From NCBI GenBank assembly GCA_001799695.1, contig MGTY01000090.1, positions 20,960 through 54,539 on the forward strand: DNA of 33,580 bases, given 5' to 3'. The notes below the pieces were generated by a model. That model searched no databases and was not told the DNA's origin. It saw only the letters and a list, made by a program, of their open reading frames with translations. A program made the position numbers and the translations under genes. Numbering within the stretch: position 1 is the first letter of the stretch; the number at the start of each line of letters is the position of its first letter. Shown piece after piece: positions 7,456 through 18,284 of the stretch. Origin of the DNA: Elusimicrobia bacterium GWA2_69_24 (lineage in GTDB: Bacteria; Elusimicrobiota; Elusimicrobia; UBA1565).

Positions 7456-9246
7456 CTAGGGAGTTCGGTAGACGGTGAGTCCGGCGTCCTGGAACGCGGG
7501 TTCGCGGGCGAGCGAAAGCGAGCTCGGGACCAGGAGGAATGTGGAGCCGCCGATGCCGGCGAGACGGCGGGCGTCTTCGGCGGACCATACGGGGAAATCG
7601 GAAGCTTCGGGCGACGGCAGGCGCTGGAGGTAGGCGCGGTCCCAGGCGCGTTCCTGGGCGGCGTGCCGCTCCCGGAAATCCGCCCAGCGCAGTCCCAGGG
7701 CTTCCATGCGTCCCTTCCACGCCGCCGCCTCCCGCCGGTCCCATAGAGCCACCGCGAAATCGCTCCATTCCGCGTAGACCGGGCGCCGCGAGCGCAGGCG
7801 CAGGCCGGAGGAGGCCGGGTGCGCCGCGAACCGGGCTTCCTTGGGCGTATCGCGCACCCAGAGGTCGAACGGGTCCGGGGTCCGGTCGGCGACCGCGGTG
7901 CGTGTCTCCCGGATGTGGATAGGGACCGCTCCGCCCATGGGCAGGAAGGCCAGGACCAGCACGGCCGGGAGCCCCAGCCTTCCGCAGAGGCGGCCGAACC
8001 CCGGGCCGGCCGGCAGGCGGGGGGAGACCCCGGCGAGTATCGCCAGCAGGCAGGTTCCCGCGGCCGCCGCGGGCGGCATGCTCAGCGGGAACCAGGTTTG
8101 CGGCAGGAACAGCGCGGCCGCCCCGTAGACCGCCCCGGCCGTCCCCATGAGGGTCAAGGTGCGCGGGGTGCGTCCGAACAGGAGCAGGGCCGCGGCCCAG
8201 GCCGCGAGCAGGGGGGAGGCGGTCCCGCAGGCGAAGCCCCATACCGCCGCCAGCGCCGGAAGCGCTTGGGCGGGCTCGTCTCGTCCCAGTCGGGGCCACA
8301 GGAGCGCGGCGGCCGCGACAGCGCCGAGCCAGGTGAGGGCGACGTCGAGGCGGAAGAACTGCAGGGCCAGCAGGCGCGGGAAGATGGGGCCGAGCAGGGC
8401 CTGGAGGCTCCAGAGCGTCAGTGCCGATATCGCGAGGGGGGTGAGCCGCTTCGCGTCGGGGTGCCGGATGAGCGCCGCGACGGTGAGGGCGAGCGCGCAC
8501 GCGGCCTCCAGCCAGCGTTCCGCGGGCCAGCGCCAGGCCAGATAAGTCAGGGGCGCGCAATCGGCCATCAGGGCGGGGTCGCCGGAGGGGGGGTGGGCCA
8601 ACAGGCGCAGGAGCAGGGGCAGGGCGCCGGCGAGGAAGACCAGCGCGGCGGCCGCGAGGTCCTTGGTCGGCCGGCGCTGTGCGATGAGCTCGGCGAGGCA
8701 GAGCCAGCCGAAGGTCAGTCCGGCGACCAGCGGGTTCAGGTTAGCCAGGAGTCCCAGACCCGCGGCTGATGGGAGCTTCCGGCCGGCCAGCCAGGCGGCG
8801 ACCGCGCAGAGGGCGAAGGGCCAGATGAAGCTGGTCTGGTCGAGATCGGCTTTGAAGAGCGGGTCGCCGGCCAAGGTCGAGGCGAGGAAGAGGTGGCGCG
8901 AGGCGAGGACCAGCGCCAGGGCCAGAGCGGCTCCGCCGCGGCCGGCTCCGAGGAGTCGGGCGGTCTTCCAGGTGGCCCAGCCCGCCGCGGCCCGGCCCAC
9001 GAACCAGAGGAGGAAGGCGGTGCGCCGGACGCCGAAGACCTGCCCGAGTCCGGCGAAGGCGTGCCAGAAGAAGGTGGGCGCGCCGGAGGTCGACGCGATC
9101 ACGGGATCCCCCGGATAGAGGGAAGGGTCCAGGCGCGAGAGGACCCAGGGGAGGTAGAAATGGTGGTTGAAGCTGTGCCCGAAGTCGTAGCCGTAAAGCG
9201 CCGTCCCCGCCGCCGCGAAGGACAGGATCAGCAGGAGGGGGATCAG
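7456..9246 (-). CDS. Polytopic membrane protein of unknown function, last gene of the LPS series
   Basis: 596 residues. The frame is open upstream through lptB, but no ATG, GTG or TTG is available near the lptB end; the first GTG lies about 50 codons inside conserved-looking sequence (GDPVIAS). The best start is CTG at 9246-9244. It overlaps the lptB stop as CTGA and has GGGGAAGGA ending 9 bases before it. The protein has about a dozen hydrophobic helices and an N-terminal pattern HSFNHHFYLPWVLSRLDPSL. It ends with a soluble C-terminal part (from about residue 440) containing DPFDLWVRDTPKEA and paired Trp/Asp/Arg motifs. It may belong to a membrane family similar to DUF6798 or to glycosyltransferase-like envelope proteins; I do not recognise it firmly. 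Its position after lptB suggests an envelope role. Confidence 0.7.
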   Translation of the reverse strand: MIPLLLILSFAAAGTALYGYDFGHSFNHHFYLPWVLSRLDPSLYPGDPVIASTSGAPTFFWHAFAGLGQVFGVRRTAFLLWFVGRAAAGWATWKTARLLGAGRGGAALALALVLASRHLFLASTLAGDPLFKADLDQTSFIWPFALCAVAAWLAGRKLPSAAGLGLLANLNPLVAGLTFGWLCLAELIAQRRPTKDLAAAALVFLAGALPLLLRLLAHPPSGDPALMADCAPLTYLAWRWPAERWLEAACALALTVAALIRHPDAKRLTPLAISALTLWSLQALLGPIFPRLLALQFFRLDVALTWLGAVAAAALLWPRLGRDEPAQALPALAAVWGFACGTASPLLAAWAAALLLFGRTPRTLTLMGTAGAVYGAAALFLPQTWFPLSMPPAAAAGTCLLAILAGVSPRLPAGPGFGRLCGRLGLPAVLVLAFLPMGGAVPIHIRETRTAVADRTPDPFDLWVRDTPKEARFAAHPASSGLRLRSRRPVYAEWSDFAVALWDRREAAAWKGRMEALGLRWADFRERHAAQERAWDRAYLQRLPSPEASDFPVWSAEDARRLAGIGGSTFLLVPSSLSLAREPAFQDAGLTVYRTP

Positions 9247-9962
9247 ATCTTGAAGTCCTTCCCCAGATAGATTTCCCGGGCCTTGGGGTCTTCGATGAGC
9301 TGCTGGGAAGTGCCTTCGAGCAGGATCATCCCGTCGAAGATGAGGTAGGCCCGGTCGATGATGGGCAGGGTCTCCCGGACGTTGTGGTCGGTGATGAGGA
9401 AGCCGATGCCGCGCTGGCGCAGCTTGAAGATGGTGTCCTTGAGCTCCCCGACCGTGATGGGGTCGATCCCCACGAAAGGTTCGTCGAGGAGGATGATCTT
9501 GGGGTCCTGGATCATGGCTCGGGCCACCTCCAGGCGGCGCTTCTCGCCGCCGGAGAGCGTCCAGGCCTTCTGGCCGCGCAGCTTCCACAGGCCGAACTCC
9601 TCGAGGAGTTCCTTGACCCGCCGCATCTGCTCGAGTTTGGACGGGAGCGAGCGCTCCAGGATGGCGCGCAGATTCTCCTCTACGGTCAGCCCGCGGAAGA
9701 CCGTGGGCTCCTGGGCCAGGTAGCCGATGCCTTTGCGGGAGCGCCGGTACATGGGTTCCGCGGTCACGTCGTCCTCGTCGATCCGGATGCTGCCCCCGTC
9801 GGGCCTCACGAAGCCGACCACGCTGTAGAAGGTGGTGGTCTTGCCGGCGCCGTTGGGCCCCAGGAGGCCGACGATCTCCCCGGAGCGGACGCGCAGGGAG
9901 ACTCCCTTGACCACCTGCCGCTGGCCGTAGTTCTTGACGATGGCGTCCACGCGGAGTTCCAT
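9243..9962 (-). CDS. lptB: LptB, ATPase of the LPS export ABC transporter
   Basis: 239 residues, full length for LptB. It has Walker A GPNGAGKTT (residues 35-43), a Q-loop at Gln84, the signature LSGGE (136-140), Walker B with ILLDEP ending at 162 and the H-loop His193 (LITDHN). The phrase FVGIDPITV after Walker B is typical for LptB. In the complex it powers extraction of LPS from the inner membrane together with LptF and LptG, neither of which is in this window. ATG 9962 overlaps the stop of the lptA-like gene as ATGA, and the gene end overlaps the next start. Identification is very secure. Confidence 0.96.
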   Translation of the reverse strand: MELRVDAIVKNYGQRQVVKGVSLRVRSGEIVGLLGPNGAGKTTTFYSVVGFVRPDGGSIRIDEDDVTAEPMYRRSRKGIGYLAQEPTVFRGLTVEENLRAILERSLPSKLEQMRRVKELLEEFGLWKLRGQKAWTLSGGEKRRLEVARAMIQDPKIILLDEPFVGIDPITVGELKDTIFKLRQRGIGFLITDHNVRETLPIIDRAYLIFDGMILLEGTSQQLIEDPKAREIYLGKDFKI

Positions 9963-10777
9963 CAGCGTTTCCTCGGGAGGCGCCCCTGCTGGGACGGGAA
10001 ATACAGCCAGCCCTCGGTCCCGCCGCGGGCCACGACGCGGACCCGGTCGGGGGCGAGCTGCCAGGCCGCGATGCGGTCGGCCTGGACTGCGGCGGCCCAG
10101 GGGCCGCCGTCCCCGGGGCGGGTCCGTCCACCTTCCGCGGAGGGGGCGGCGGACCAGTGCGCGCCGGAGCGGTCGTCCCCGCGGGCGGACAGGGTCGGGC
10201 GGCGGCCGGAAAGTGAGAGGGAGCCCTCGTTGTGGTCGTAGACGGCGGTCTCGGCCCGGGCCTGGCCGCGGTCCTGCGCGAAAAGGAGGTCGCCTTCGGC
10301 TGTCACGGTCTTCTGCCGAAGGTCCCAGCGGAGCAGGCGGGCCTGCCCATCGCCGATCTGGGGACCTTCCGGGCCGGCGCGCAGGAAGAACTCGACCGGG
10401 TCCTCCGCGTTGCGTCCCTGCACCTGGCCGCGCCCCGTCTTCCGGTTGTGGCTGCCGTGATCGGCGGAGAGGCCGACCTGGTTCCCGTCCCGCAGGGATT
10501 CCTCCGCCCGCAGGTTCCCCCGGGCGGTGATCTCCTCGGAGGCGTGGTCATACAGGGCCCAGTCGGCGCGCAGCATCCTGCCGGGGGCCTTGTAGACGAC
10601 GTCGCCCTCCAGCTCCTCGACCGGGGTGGGGTTCTGCCGCAGGTTCCAGCGGCGGCTGCGCACCACGGAGCCGATGAGCCCTTCCCGGGAGGGCTCCTGA
10701 GCGGAGGATAGGAGCGCGGGTTCGGCCCGCAGCGGGGTCAGGAAAGCGGCCAGCAGGAGCGGGAGGAACGCGGTCAT
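9962..10777 (-). CDS. lptA: LptA-like periplasmic LPS-bridge protein (OstA domain)
   Basis: 271 residues with a signal peptide (MTAFLPLLLAAFLTPLRA). The body consists of beta-strand repeats of the OstA/LptA type: ELEGDVVYKAPGRMLRADWALYDHASEEITARGNLRAE and later QKTVTAEGDLLFAQDRGQARAETAVYDHNEGSLSLSG. Such folds stack to form the periplasmic bridge for LPS. It is longer than E. coli LptA (about 185 residues); the last 70 residues, rich in Gly/Arg and ending LYFPSQQGRLPRKR, are an extension. ATG 10777 overlaps the lptC-like stop as ATGA, and the stop overlaps lptB's ATG. The lptC-lptA-lptB order is the conserved one. Confidence 0.87.
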   Translation of the reverse strand: MTAFLPLLLAAFLTPLRAEPALLSSAQEPSREGLIGSVVRSRRWNLRQNPTPVEELEGDVVYKAPGRMLRADWALYDHASEEITARGNLRAEESLRDGNQVGLSADHGSHNRKTGRGQVQGRNAEDPVEFFLRAGPEGPQIGDGQARLLRWDLRQKTVTAEGDLLFAQDRGQARAETAVYDHNEGSLSLSGRRPTLSARGDDRSGAHWSAAPSAEGGRTRPGDGGPWAAAVQADRIAAWQLAPDRVRVVARGGTEGWLYFPSQQGRLPRKR

Positions 10778-11286
10778 CGGACGATGGAGGTCTCCTGATG
10801 GTAGAGCGTGACGTCGGAGAGCCCCGCGTCGGCGACCAGCCCCTTGCCGCGGATGCGGACCCCGGGGCGTTCGATGGTAAGGGGTTCGTCGGTCCGGAAC
10901 TTCTGGTCCTCGGGGGTGTAGTCGAGCCGCTGGGTGCGCAGGACGGCCTTCTGGTCCACGGAGACGATGACGACCTCGTCCTGCAGGCGCACCGCCCCGG
11001 TCTGCGCGTGGATGGACGCGGTCTTCGACTTGGCGGTGGAGACGTGCCGGTCGTTGCGGAAGAAGCGGATCTCGGGCGTCGCCAGCAGGGATTCCCCGCG
11101 CAGGGTCACCCGGGCCTCGGGCGAGCGGATCTCCCACTGCCGGGAGCCTTTGGTCGTCTGCGTCATCGTGAAGCCTTCCAGGACCTGCTGGGTCTCGGCG
11201 TCGGGCGCCGTCGCGGACGGCCGGCAGGCGGCGGCCCCGAGGAGGAGTAGGAGCAAAGCGAGGGAGCGGGCTATCTCTTTAGCCAG
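10774..11286 (-). CDS. lptC: LptC-like LPS transport protein, likely lipoprotein
   Basis: About 170 residues. After a short positively charged start (AKEIARS) follows a Leu-run and GAAAC, a plausible lipoprotein processing site, then strands typical of LptC/OstA: QWEIRSPEARVTLRGESLLATPEIRFF, TAKSKTASIHAQTGAVRLQDEVVI and LRTQRLDYTPEDQKFRTDEPLTIERPGVRIRGKGLVAD. No ATG exists in frame near the signal. The start with the best features is CTG 11286-11284, which has GAGGA 9 bases upstream. TTG 11256-11254 is an alternative but removes the charged N-terminus. The gene overlaps the zinc-ribbon gene by 16 bp (CTG start) and lptA by 4 bp. LptC is normally anchored by a TM helix; a lipoprotein form would be a variation. 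Confidence 0.8.
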   Translation of the reverse strand: MAKEIARSLALLLLLLGAAACRPSATAPDAETQQVLEGFTMTQTTKGSRQWEIRSPEARVTLRGESLLATPEIRFFRNDRHVSTAKSKTASIHAQTGAVRLQDEVVIVSVDQKAVLRTQRLDYTPEDQKFRTDEPLTIERPGVRIRGKGLVADAGLSDVTLYHQETSIVR

Positions 11287-11512
11287 GGGGTCAGGTCCTC
11301 GGGGATGTCGCGGATGTGATAGGGCTTGGGAAGCTGGCGGAGCGCGAAGGTCGTGACGAAATAGAACACGACGAGGCAGGCGTAGATGATCCCGAGGGTC
11401 CGCGCGTGCCAGCGCCAATCCGGGAACCAGGAGGGCGGCACCGCGAGGTCGCGGCCGCATTTCTTGCAGGCCTTGGCGTTGAGCTTGTTCTCCTGCGAGC
11501 AGTTCTGACACT

Positions 11513-11516
<4 letters not shown>
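11271..11516 (-). CDS. Small zinc-ribbon membrane protein between kdsA and lptC
   Basis: 81 residues. Cys3-x2-Cys6 and Cys17-x2-Cys20 form a zinc ribbon (MKCQNCSQEN...CKKCGRDL). A single membrane helix follows at about 38-60 (TLGIIYACLVVFYFVTTFAL), then a 21-residue charged tail. ATG 11516 overlaps the kdsA stop as ATGA and the gene end overlaps lptC. In related gene orders this place is often held by kdsD/kdsC, which are absent. The gene is intact and lies in a tightly coupled operon, so it is probably real. Function unknown; it could be a small regulator or anchor of envelope enzymes. Confidence 0.75.
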
Positions 11517-14760
<3,244 letters not shown>

Positions 14761-14764
<4 letters not shown>

Positions 14765-15771
14765 CGGGCGGACCTCCCCAAAGACCGCCGGAGCTCCGGC
14801 ACGCTGGCCGTCGCCGTGCCGAGCTTGCCCACCACGATGCCCGCGGCCAGGTTGGCCAGGACGGCGGCTTCCTGGAGCCGGCTGCCGCAGGCGAGCGCGA
14901 GGGCCATGGCGCTGACCACCGTGTCGCCGGCGCCGGTCACGTCGAAGACTTCCCGGGCCTGGGTGGGGATGTGATGGATGCGGCAGGGGTTCCCGGCTTC
15001 GAAGAGCGTCATCCCCTTCTCGCCCCGGGTGATGAGCACCGAGCGGACGCGGAGCGCCTTCAAGATGCGGCGGCCGAGGCTGCGGATGGCCTCTTCGCCT
15101 TCCGTGGGGATCAGGCGCATGCCGCCCCAGGCCTCGAGGGTGTTGGGCGTGATGCAGTCCACGCCGCGGTAGCTCCGGAAGTGCTCGACCTTGGGGTCGA
15201 CGATGACGGGGCGGCGCCAGTGGTGCGCCGATTGCAGCGCCTTGCGCACGACGGCGGGGGTGACGATGCCCTTGCCGTAGTCCGAGATGACCAGCGCGTG
15301 CGCGGTCTGGAGCGCCGAGCGCAGGAGCCGCAAGAGCGTGGACTGGGTCTGGGCCGACAGATGGGAAGGGGTCTCGCGGTCCACGCGCACGACCTGCTGG
15401 TGCTCCGCCACGATGCGGGACTTCTGCGTCGTGACCCGGGTCGGGTCCATGACCACTCCCGAGACGTCGATGCCGCGCCGGCCCAGGTCGTCGAGGAGCT
15501 GGCGTCCCGGGGCGTCGTCTCCCACCACGCTGAACAAGGAGACCGAGGCGCCCAGGGCGCAGAGGTTGCTGCAGACGTTACCGGCGCCTCCGGGCATGTG
15601 GGTCTCTTCGCACACCTTGACCACGGGGACCGGCGCCTCCGGGGAGATGCGGCGCACGCTGCCCCGGATGAAGTGGTCGAGCATCAGGTCGCCGAGGACC
15701 AGGACGCGCTTGCGCGGGAACTTCTCGAGCAGCGAGGTCAGTCTACGGGTCGGTATCATTGTAGTGTTCAT
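14761..15771 (-). CDS. rfaE1: RfaE1/HldE kinase domain, heptose-7-phosphate kinase
   Basis: 336 residues. A PfkB/ribokinase-fold sugar kinase with GDLMLDHFIRG (27-36), GGAGNV (61-66) and DVTGAGDTV with the catalytic Asp283. ISPEAPVPVV is characteristic of RfaE. It phosphorylates D-glycero-beta-D-manno-heptose 7-phosphate at O-1. The adenylyltransferase half of bifunctional HldE is missing, so a separate RfaE2 must be encoded elsewhere. ATG 15771 is chosen because an AGGA lies 8 bases upstream (in-frame starts at 15798 and 15759 are less supported). It follows the GmhB fusion gene by 30 bp, in line with the ADP-heptose pathway. Confidence 0.93.
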
Positions 15772-15801
15772 GGGAAAAGTCCTGCAAAAGTGTATCAAAA
15801 T

Positions 15802-17178
15802 TCAATTCGGTTTCCGGAGCAGGACCGCGGTGATGTTCCCGAAGATGATCTCCACCTTCATCATAACCGGATAGTGCCGCTCATCGTCGGTGACCCAGAC
15901 CCGCAAACGCTTGCCTTTCTGGATGAAGATCCCTTCCTTGCGCATGAAGGGCTCGACCAGGATGGTGTTGAACTTCCCGGCCGGGACCTTGATCGTCTCC
16001 TTCTTGATGACCTTGAGGACGAACGGCCAGTTCTCCATGGTATTCACGTCTATGACGACCTCGTCCCCTATCTGGAGGGTCTTCCCCCGGATATAGTAGA
16101 GGCTGGAAAGCACGTCCTGCACCGGGCCGGGGACCTCTCCGGAACCGAAGGAGGCCTCGCCGCTCTTGTTCAGCCGCTTGGAGACCCAGGCCTTGGCGGG
16201 GTAATCGTAGAGCACCCATTCGTCCCGGAAGAAGCTGCCTTCCCGGAGTTTCTTGGAATAGCCCAGGGAGCGGAAATCCTCGGCGTCGATCCACGATTCG
16301 TTCTGGTCCCGGACCTTGTAGAAGGTGTCGGCGAACCCTCCGGACCAGGCCTTCGAGACCACGTGGTAGGCGGGGCGCCCGTTGAAATCCACGATCTCCT
16401 CCACCGCCATGTCCGAAAAGCCCATGGAGATGAGTCCCCACTTGACCTCGAAATCGAGCTTCTCGGGGAACCAGGATACCGGTCTGGCCAGGGCCGAGAC
16501 CGGCAGGGTCCCCCGGACGAGGTCGAAAGGGGCGGCGACCGTGGCCGTGCTGATGGGCGCCGGGACGCCCTGCGCAGCGCCGCGCGCCGCGAACGCGGCC
16601 GCGAGCAGGAGGGCAGGGGCGGTCTGGCGGACGATCCAGCGCGCCGCGGCGAGCAGGTCCTTGGCCACGTGGTCCGCCTTCAAGCCGCGGCCGTAACGGG
16701 ATAGCTGCGCCCGGCCGTGCCCGGTCTTGACCAGGATGGAGGGGATCCCGACCCGGCGTCCGAGCTCGAGGTCGGACTGCTTGTCGCCCACCAGGAACGA
16801 GCCCTTGAGGGTCAGCCCGAGCTCCCGGACGGCCCGCCGCACGAGGGCCGGCGCGGGCTTGCGGCAGGAGCAGCCGTCGTCGGGATGATGGGGGCAGAAG
16901 TAGAAGGCGTCCAGGCCCGCGCCCTGTTCCCGCAGCTTGAGCCGGAGGCGCCGGTGGATGCGGGCCAGCCCCGCCCGGTCGAAGAAGCCGCGGCCGATCC
17001 CGGACTGGTTGGACACGAGGACGAGGCGATAGCCCGCCCGCCGCAGCAGCCGCAGCCCCGCCGGGGCCGCGCGGTAGACCCGGACCTGCTCCGGCCGTTT
17101 GAGGTAGAACCCGGGCCGGTCGTGGATGACCGTGCCGTCGCGGTCCAGGAATATCGCGGGGGACCGCCGCTTCGTCAT
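15802..17178 (-). CDS. gmhB: GmhB heptose-bisphosphate phosphatase fused to a periplasmic-type DUF3108 domain
   Basis: 458 residues in one open frame. Residues 1-183 are a HAD-IIIA phosphatase: DRDGT (12-16), SNQSGIGRG (56-64), the zinc motif Cys95-x-His97-x5-Cys103-x-Cys105 and GDKQSDLELG (131-140). This is GmhB, which removes the 7-phosphate of heptose 1,7-bisphosphate. Residues about 184-204 are a signal-like hydrophobic segment (QTAPALLLAAAFAARGAAQG). Residues from about 232 to 458 are a DUF3108-type domain (WFPEKLDFEVKWGLISMG..., ending near YPVMMKVEIIFGNITAVLL). HAD enzymes are cytoplasmic whereas DUF3108 proteins are exported. Either the protein spans the membrane or the second domain is also made from an internal start. 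GTG 16668-16666 (Val171), with AAGG 8 bp upstream, is a candidate. ATG 17178 overlaps the lpxK stop as ATGA. Confidence 0.87.
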   Translation of the reverse strand: MTKRRSPAIFLDRDGTVIHDRPGFYLKRPEQVRVYRAAPAGLRLLRRAGYRLVLVSNQSGIGRGFFDRAGLARIHRRLRLKLREQGAGLDAFYFCPHHPDDGCSCRKPAPALVRRAVRELGLTLKGSFLVGDKQSDLELGRRVGIPSILVKTGHGRAQLSRYGRGLKADHVAKDLLAAARWIVRQTAPALLLAAAFAARGAAQGVPAPISTATVAAPFDLVRGTLPVSALARPVSWFPEKLDFEVKWGLISMGFSDMAVEEIVDFNGRPAYHVVSKAWSGGFADTFYKVRDQNESWIDAEDFRSLGYSKKLREGSFFRDEWVLYDYPAKAWVSKRLNKSGEASFGSGEVPGPVQDVLSSLYYIRGKTLQIGDEVVIDVNTMENWPFVLKVIKKETIKVPAGKFNTILVEPFMRKEGIFIQKGKRLRVWVTDDERHYPVMMKVEIIFGNITAVLLRKPN

Positions 17179-18284
17179 TGGGGAGTCTCGGACGGCTCGG
17201 AAGCGGCCGGCATCCCCGTGAGGGCGGATTCCCATTCCTCCGCTCCCTTCACCAGCTCCATCTTGACGGTCAGGGCCAGAACTTCTCCGGTGAGCAGCTC
17301 CCGCCAGCCGGGGGGGAAGCGGACGAAGTCCTTCATGGTGGTGACCAAAGAAGCGCCGTTGCGCACGTTGTCTATGGAGCGCAGCTCTTCCTCTGTGTAG
17401 GGGTGGTGGTCCTGGAAGCGCCAGGATTGGGCGAGCTTCGCGCCGAGGCCCCGCAGCTGGGCTTCGAAGGGGCGGGGGTCGCCCAGGGCGCAGAAGGAGG
17501 ACGCGGGCTTGTCCTTCAGGTGGCCCAGGGGGCGGTGTTCCTCGGTCTTGAGGTCCAGGAAGAAATCCGGGGCGTGCACCGCCTCGAACACCCGGAGTCC
17601 CGGATTCAGGGCCAGGATGCGTTCCCGGGTCTCCTGCAGGGCTGCGGGGGTGACCTGGTCGGTGTGCGTCAGGATGGCGAGGTCCGCCCGGCGCAGGGCC
17701 GCGGGGGGTTCGCGGAGGTTCCCGGCGGGGAGGAGCTTATCGCCCCCGAAAGGATCCAGGGCGCTGATGAGGACCACGTCGAAGTCGCGGTGCAGGCGCA
17801 GGTGCTGGAAGCCGTCATCGAGGAGGATGAGGTCCGGGGCATAATAGGCGACCGCGGTCTGCCCGGCGGCGAAGCGGTCGGAGGAGATCACGATGGGGAC
17901 CGCGAGCTTCTTGAGGGTCTGGTGCATCATCCAGGGCTCGTCTCCGGTCTCCTGCCAGGTGATCTCCTTGGGGTCGAGCAGGACCTGGATCTCCTTGGAC
18001 TTCTTCCGGCGCCCGTAGCCGCGGCTCAGGACCGCGACCTTGATCCCCTTCCGGCAGAGGGTCGCGGCCGCGAGCATGACGGCCGTGGTCTTCCCCGTCC
18101 CGCCGGTCGTGATGTTGCCGATGCAGACCACGCGGACCGGGAGATGCTTGGTCGGCAGAAGCCGGGAGAGGTAGAGCAGGTGGCGCGCCAGGATGACGGC
18201 GCTGTAGCCGATGGAGGCGGCCCACAGCAGGAGCCGGCCCGCGAAGCCGGCGCGGAGCCGGTCCCGCAGGAGGCGGGGAGTCAT
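17175..18284 (-). CDS. lpxK: LpxK, tetraacyldisaccharide 4'-kinase
   Basis: 369 residues. It phosphorylates the 4' position of the lipid A precursor at the inner membrane. The N-terminal hydrophobic helix (AGRLLLWAASIGYSAVILA) is followed by the P-loop GNITTGGTGKTT (56-67), SRGYGRRKKS, GDEPWMM and LLDDGFQHLRLHRDFDVVLI, which are all diagnostic. Near the end ALGDPRPFEAQL and DHHPYTEEEL are also typical. ATG 18284 overlaps the stop of the GT9 gene as ATGA. The last 25 residues (EWESALTGMPAASEPSETPQ) are low complexity and probably a tail. Confidence 0.95.
   Translation of the reverse strand: MTPRLLRDRLRAGFAGRLLLWAASIGYSAVILARHLLYLSRLLPTKHLPVRVVCIGNITTGGTGKTTAVMLAAATLCRKGIKVAVLSRGYGRRKKSKEIQVLLDPKEITWQETGDEPWMMHQTLKKLAVPIVISSDRFAAGQTAVAYYAPDLILLDDGFQHLRLHRDFDVVLISALDPFGGDKLLPAGNLREPPAALRRADLAILTHTDQVTPAALQETRERILALNPGLRVFEAVHAPDFFLDLKTEEHRPLGHLKDKPASSFCALGDPRPFEAQLRGLGAKLAQSWRFQDHHPYTEEELRSIDNVRNGASLVTTMKDFVRFPPGWRELLTGEVLALTVKMELVKGAEEWESALTGMPAASEPSETPQ

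Noticed and set aside
7456..10131. A single 891-codon fusion of LptB region and the membrane protein
   Set aside because: The upstream part of this open frame is out of frame with lptB and lptA and shows no protein character; the lptB frame is clear and ends in TGA at 9243-9245.
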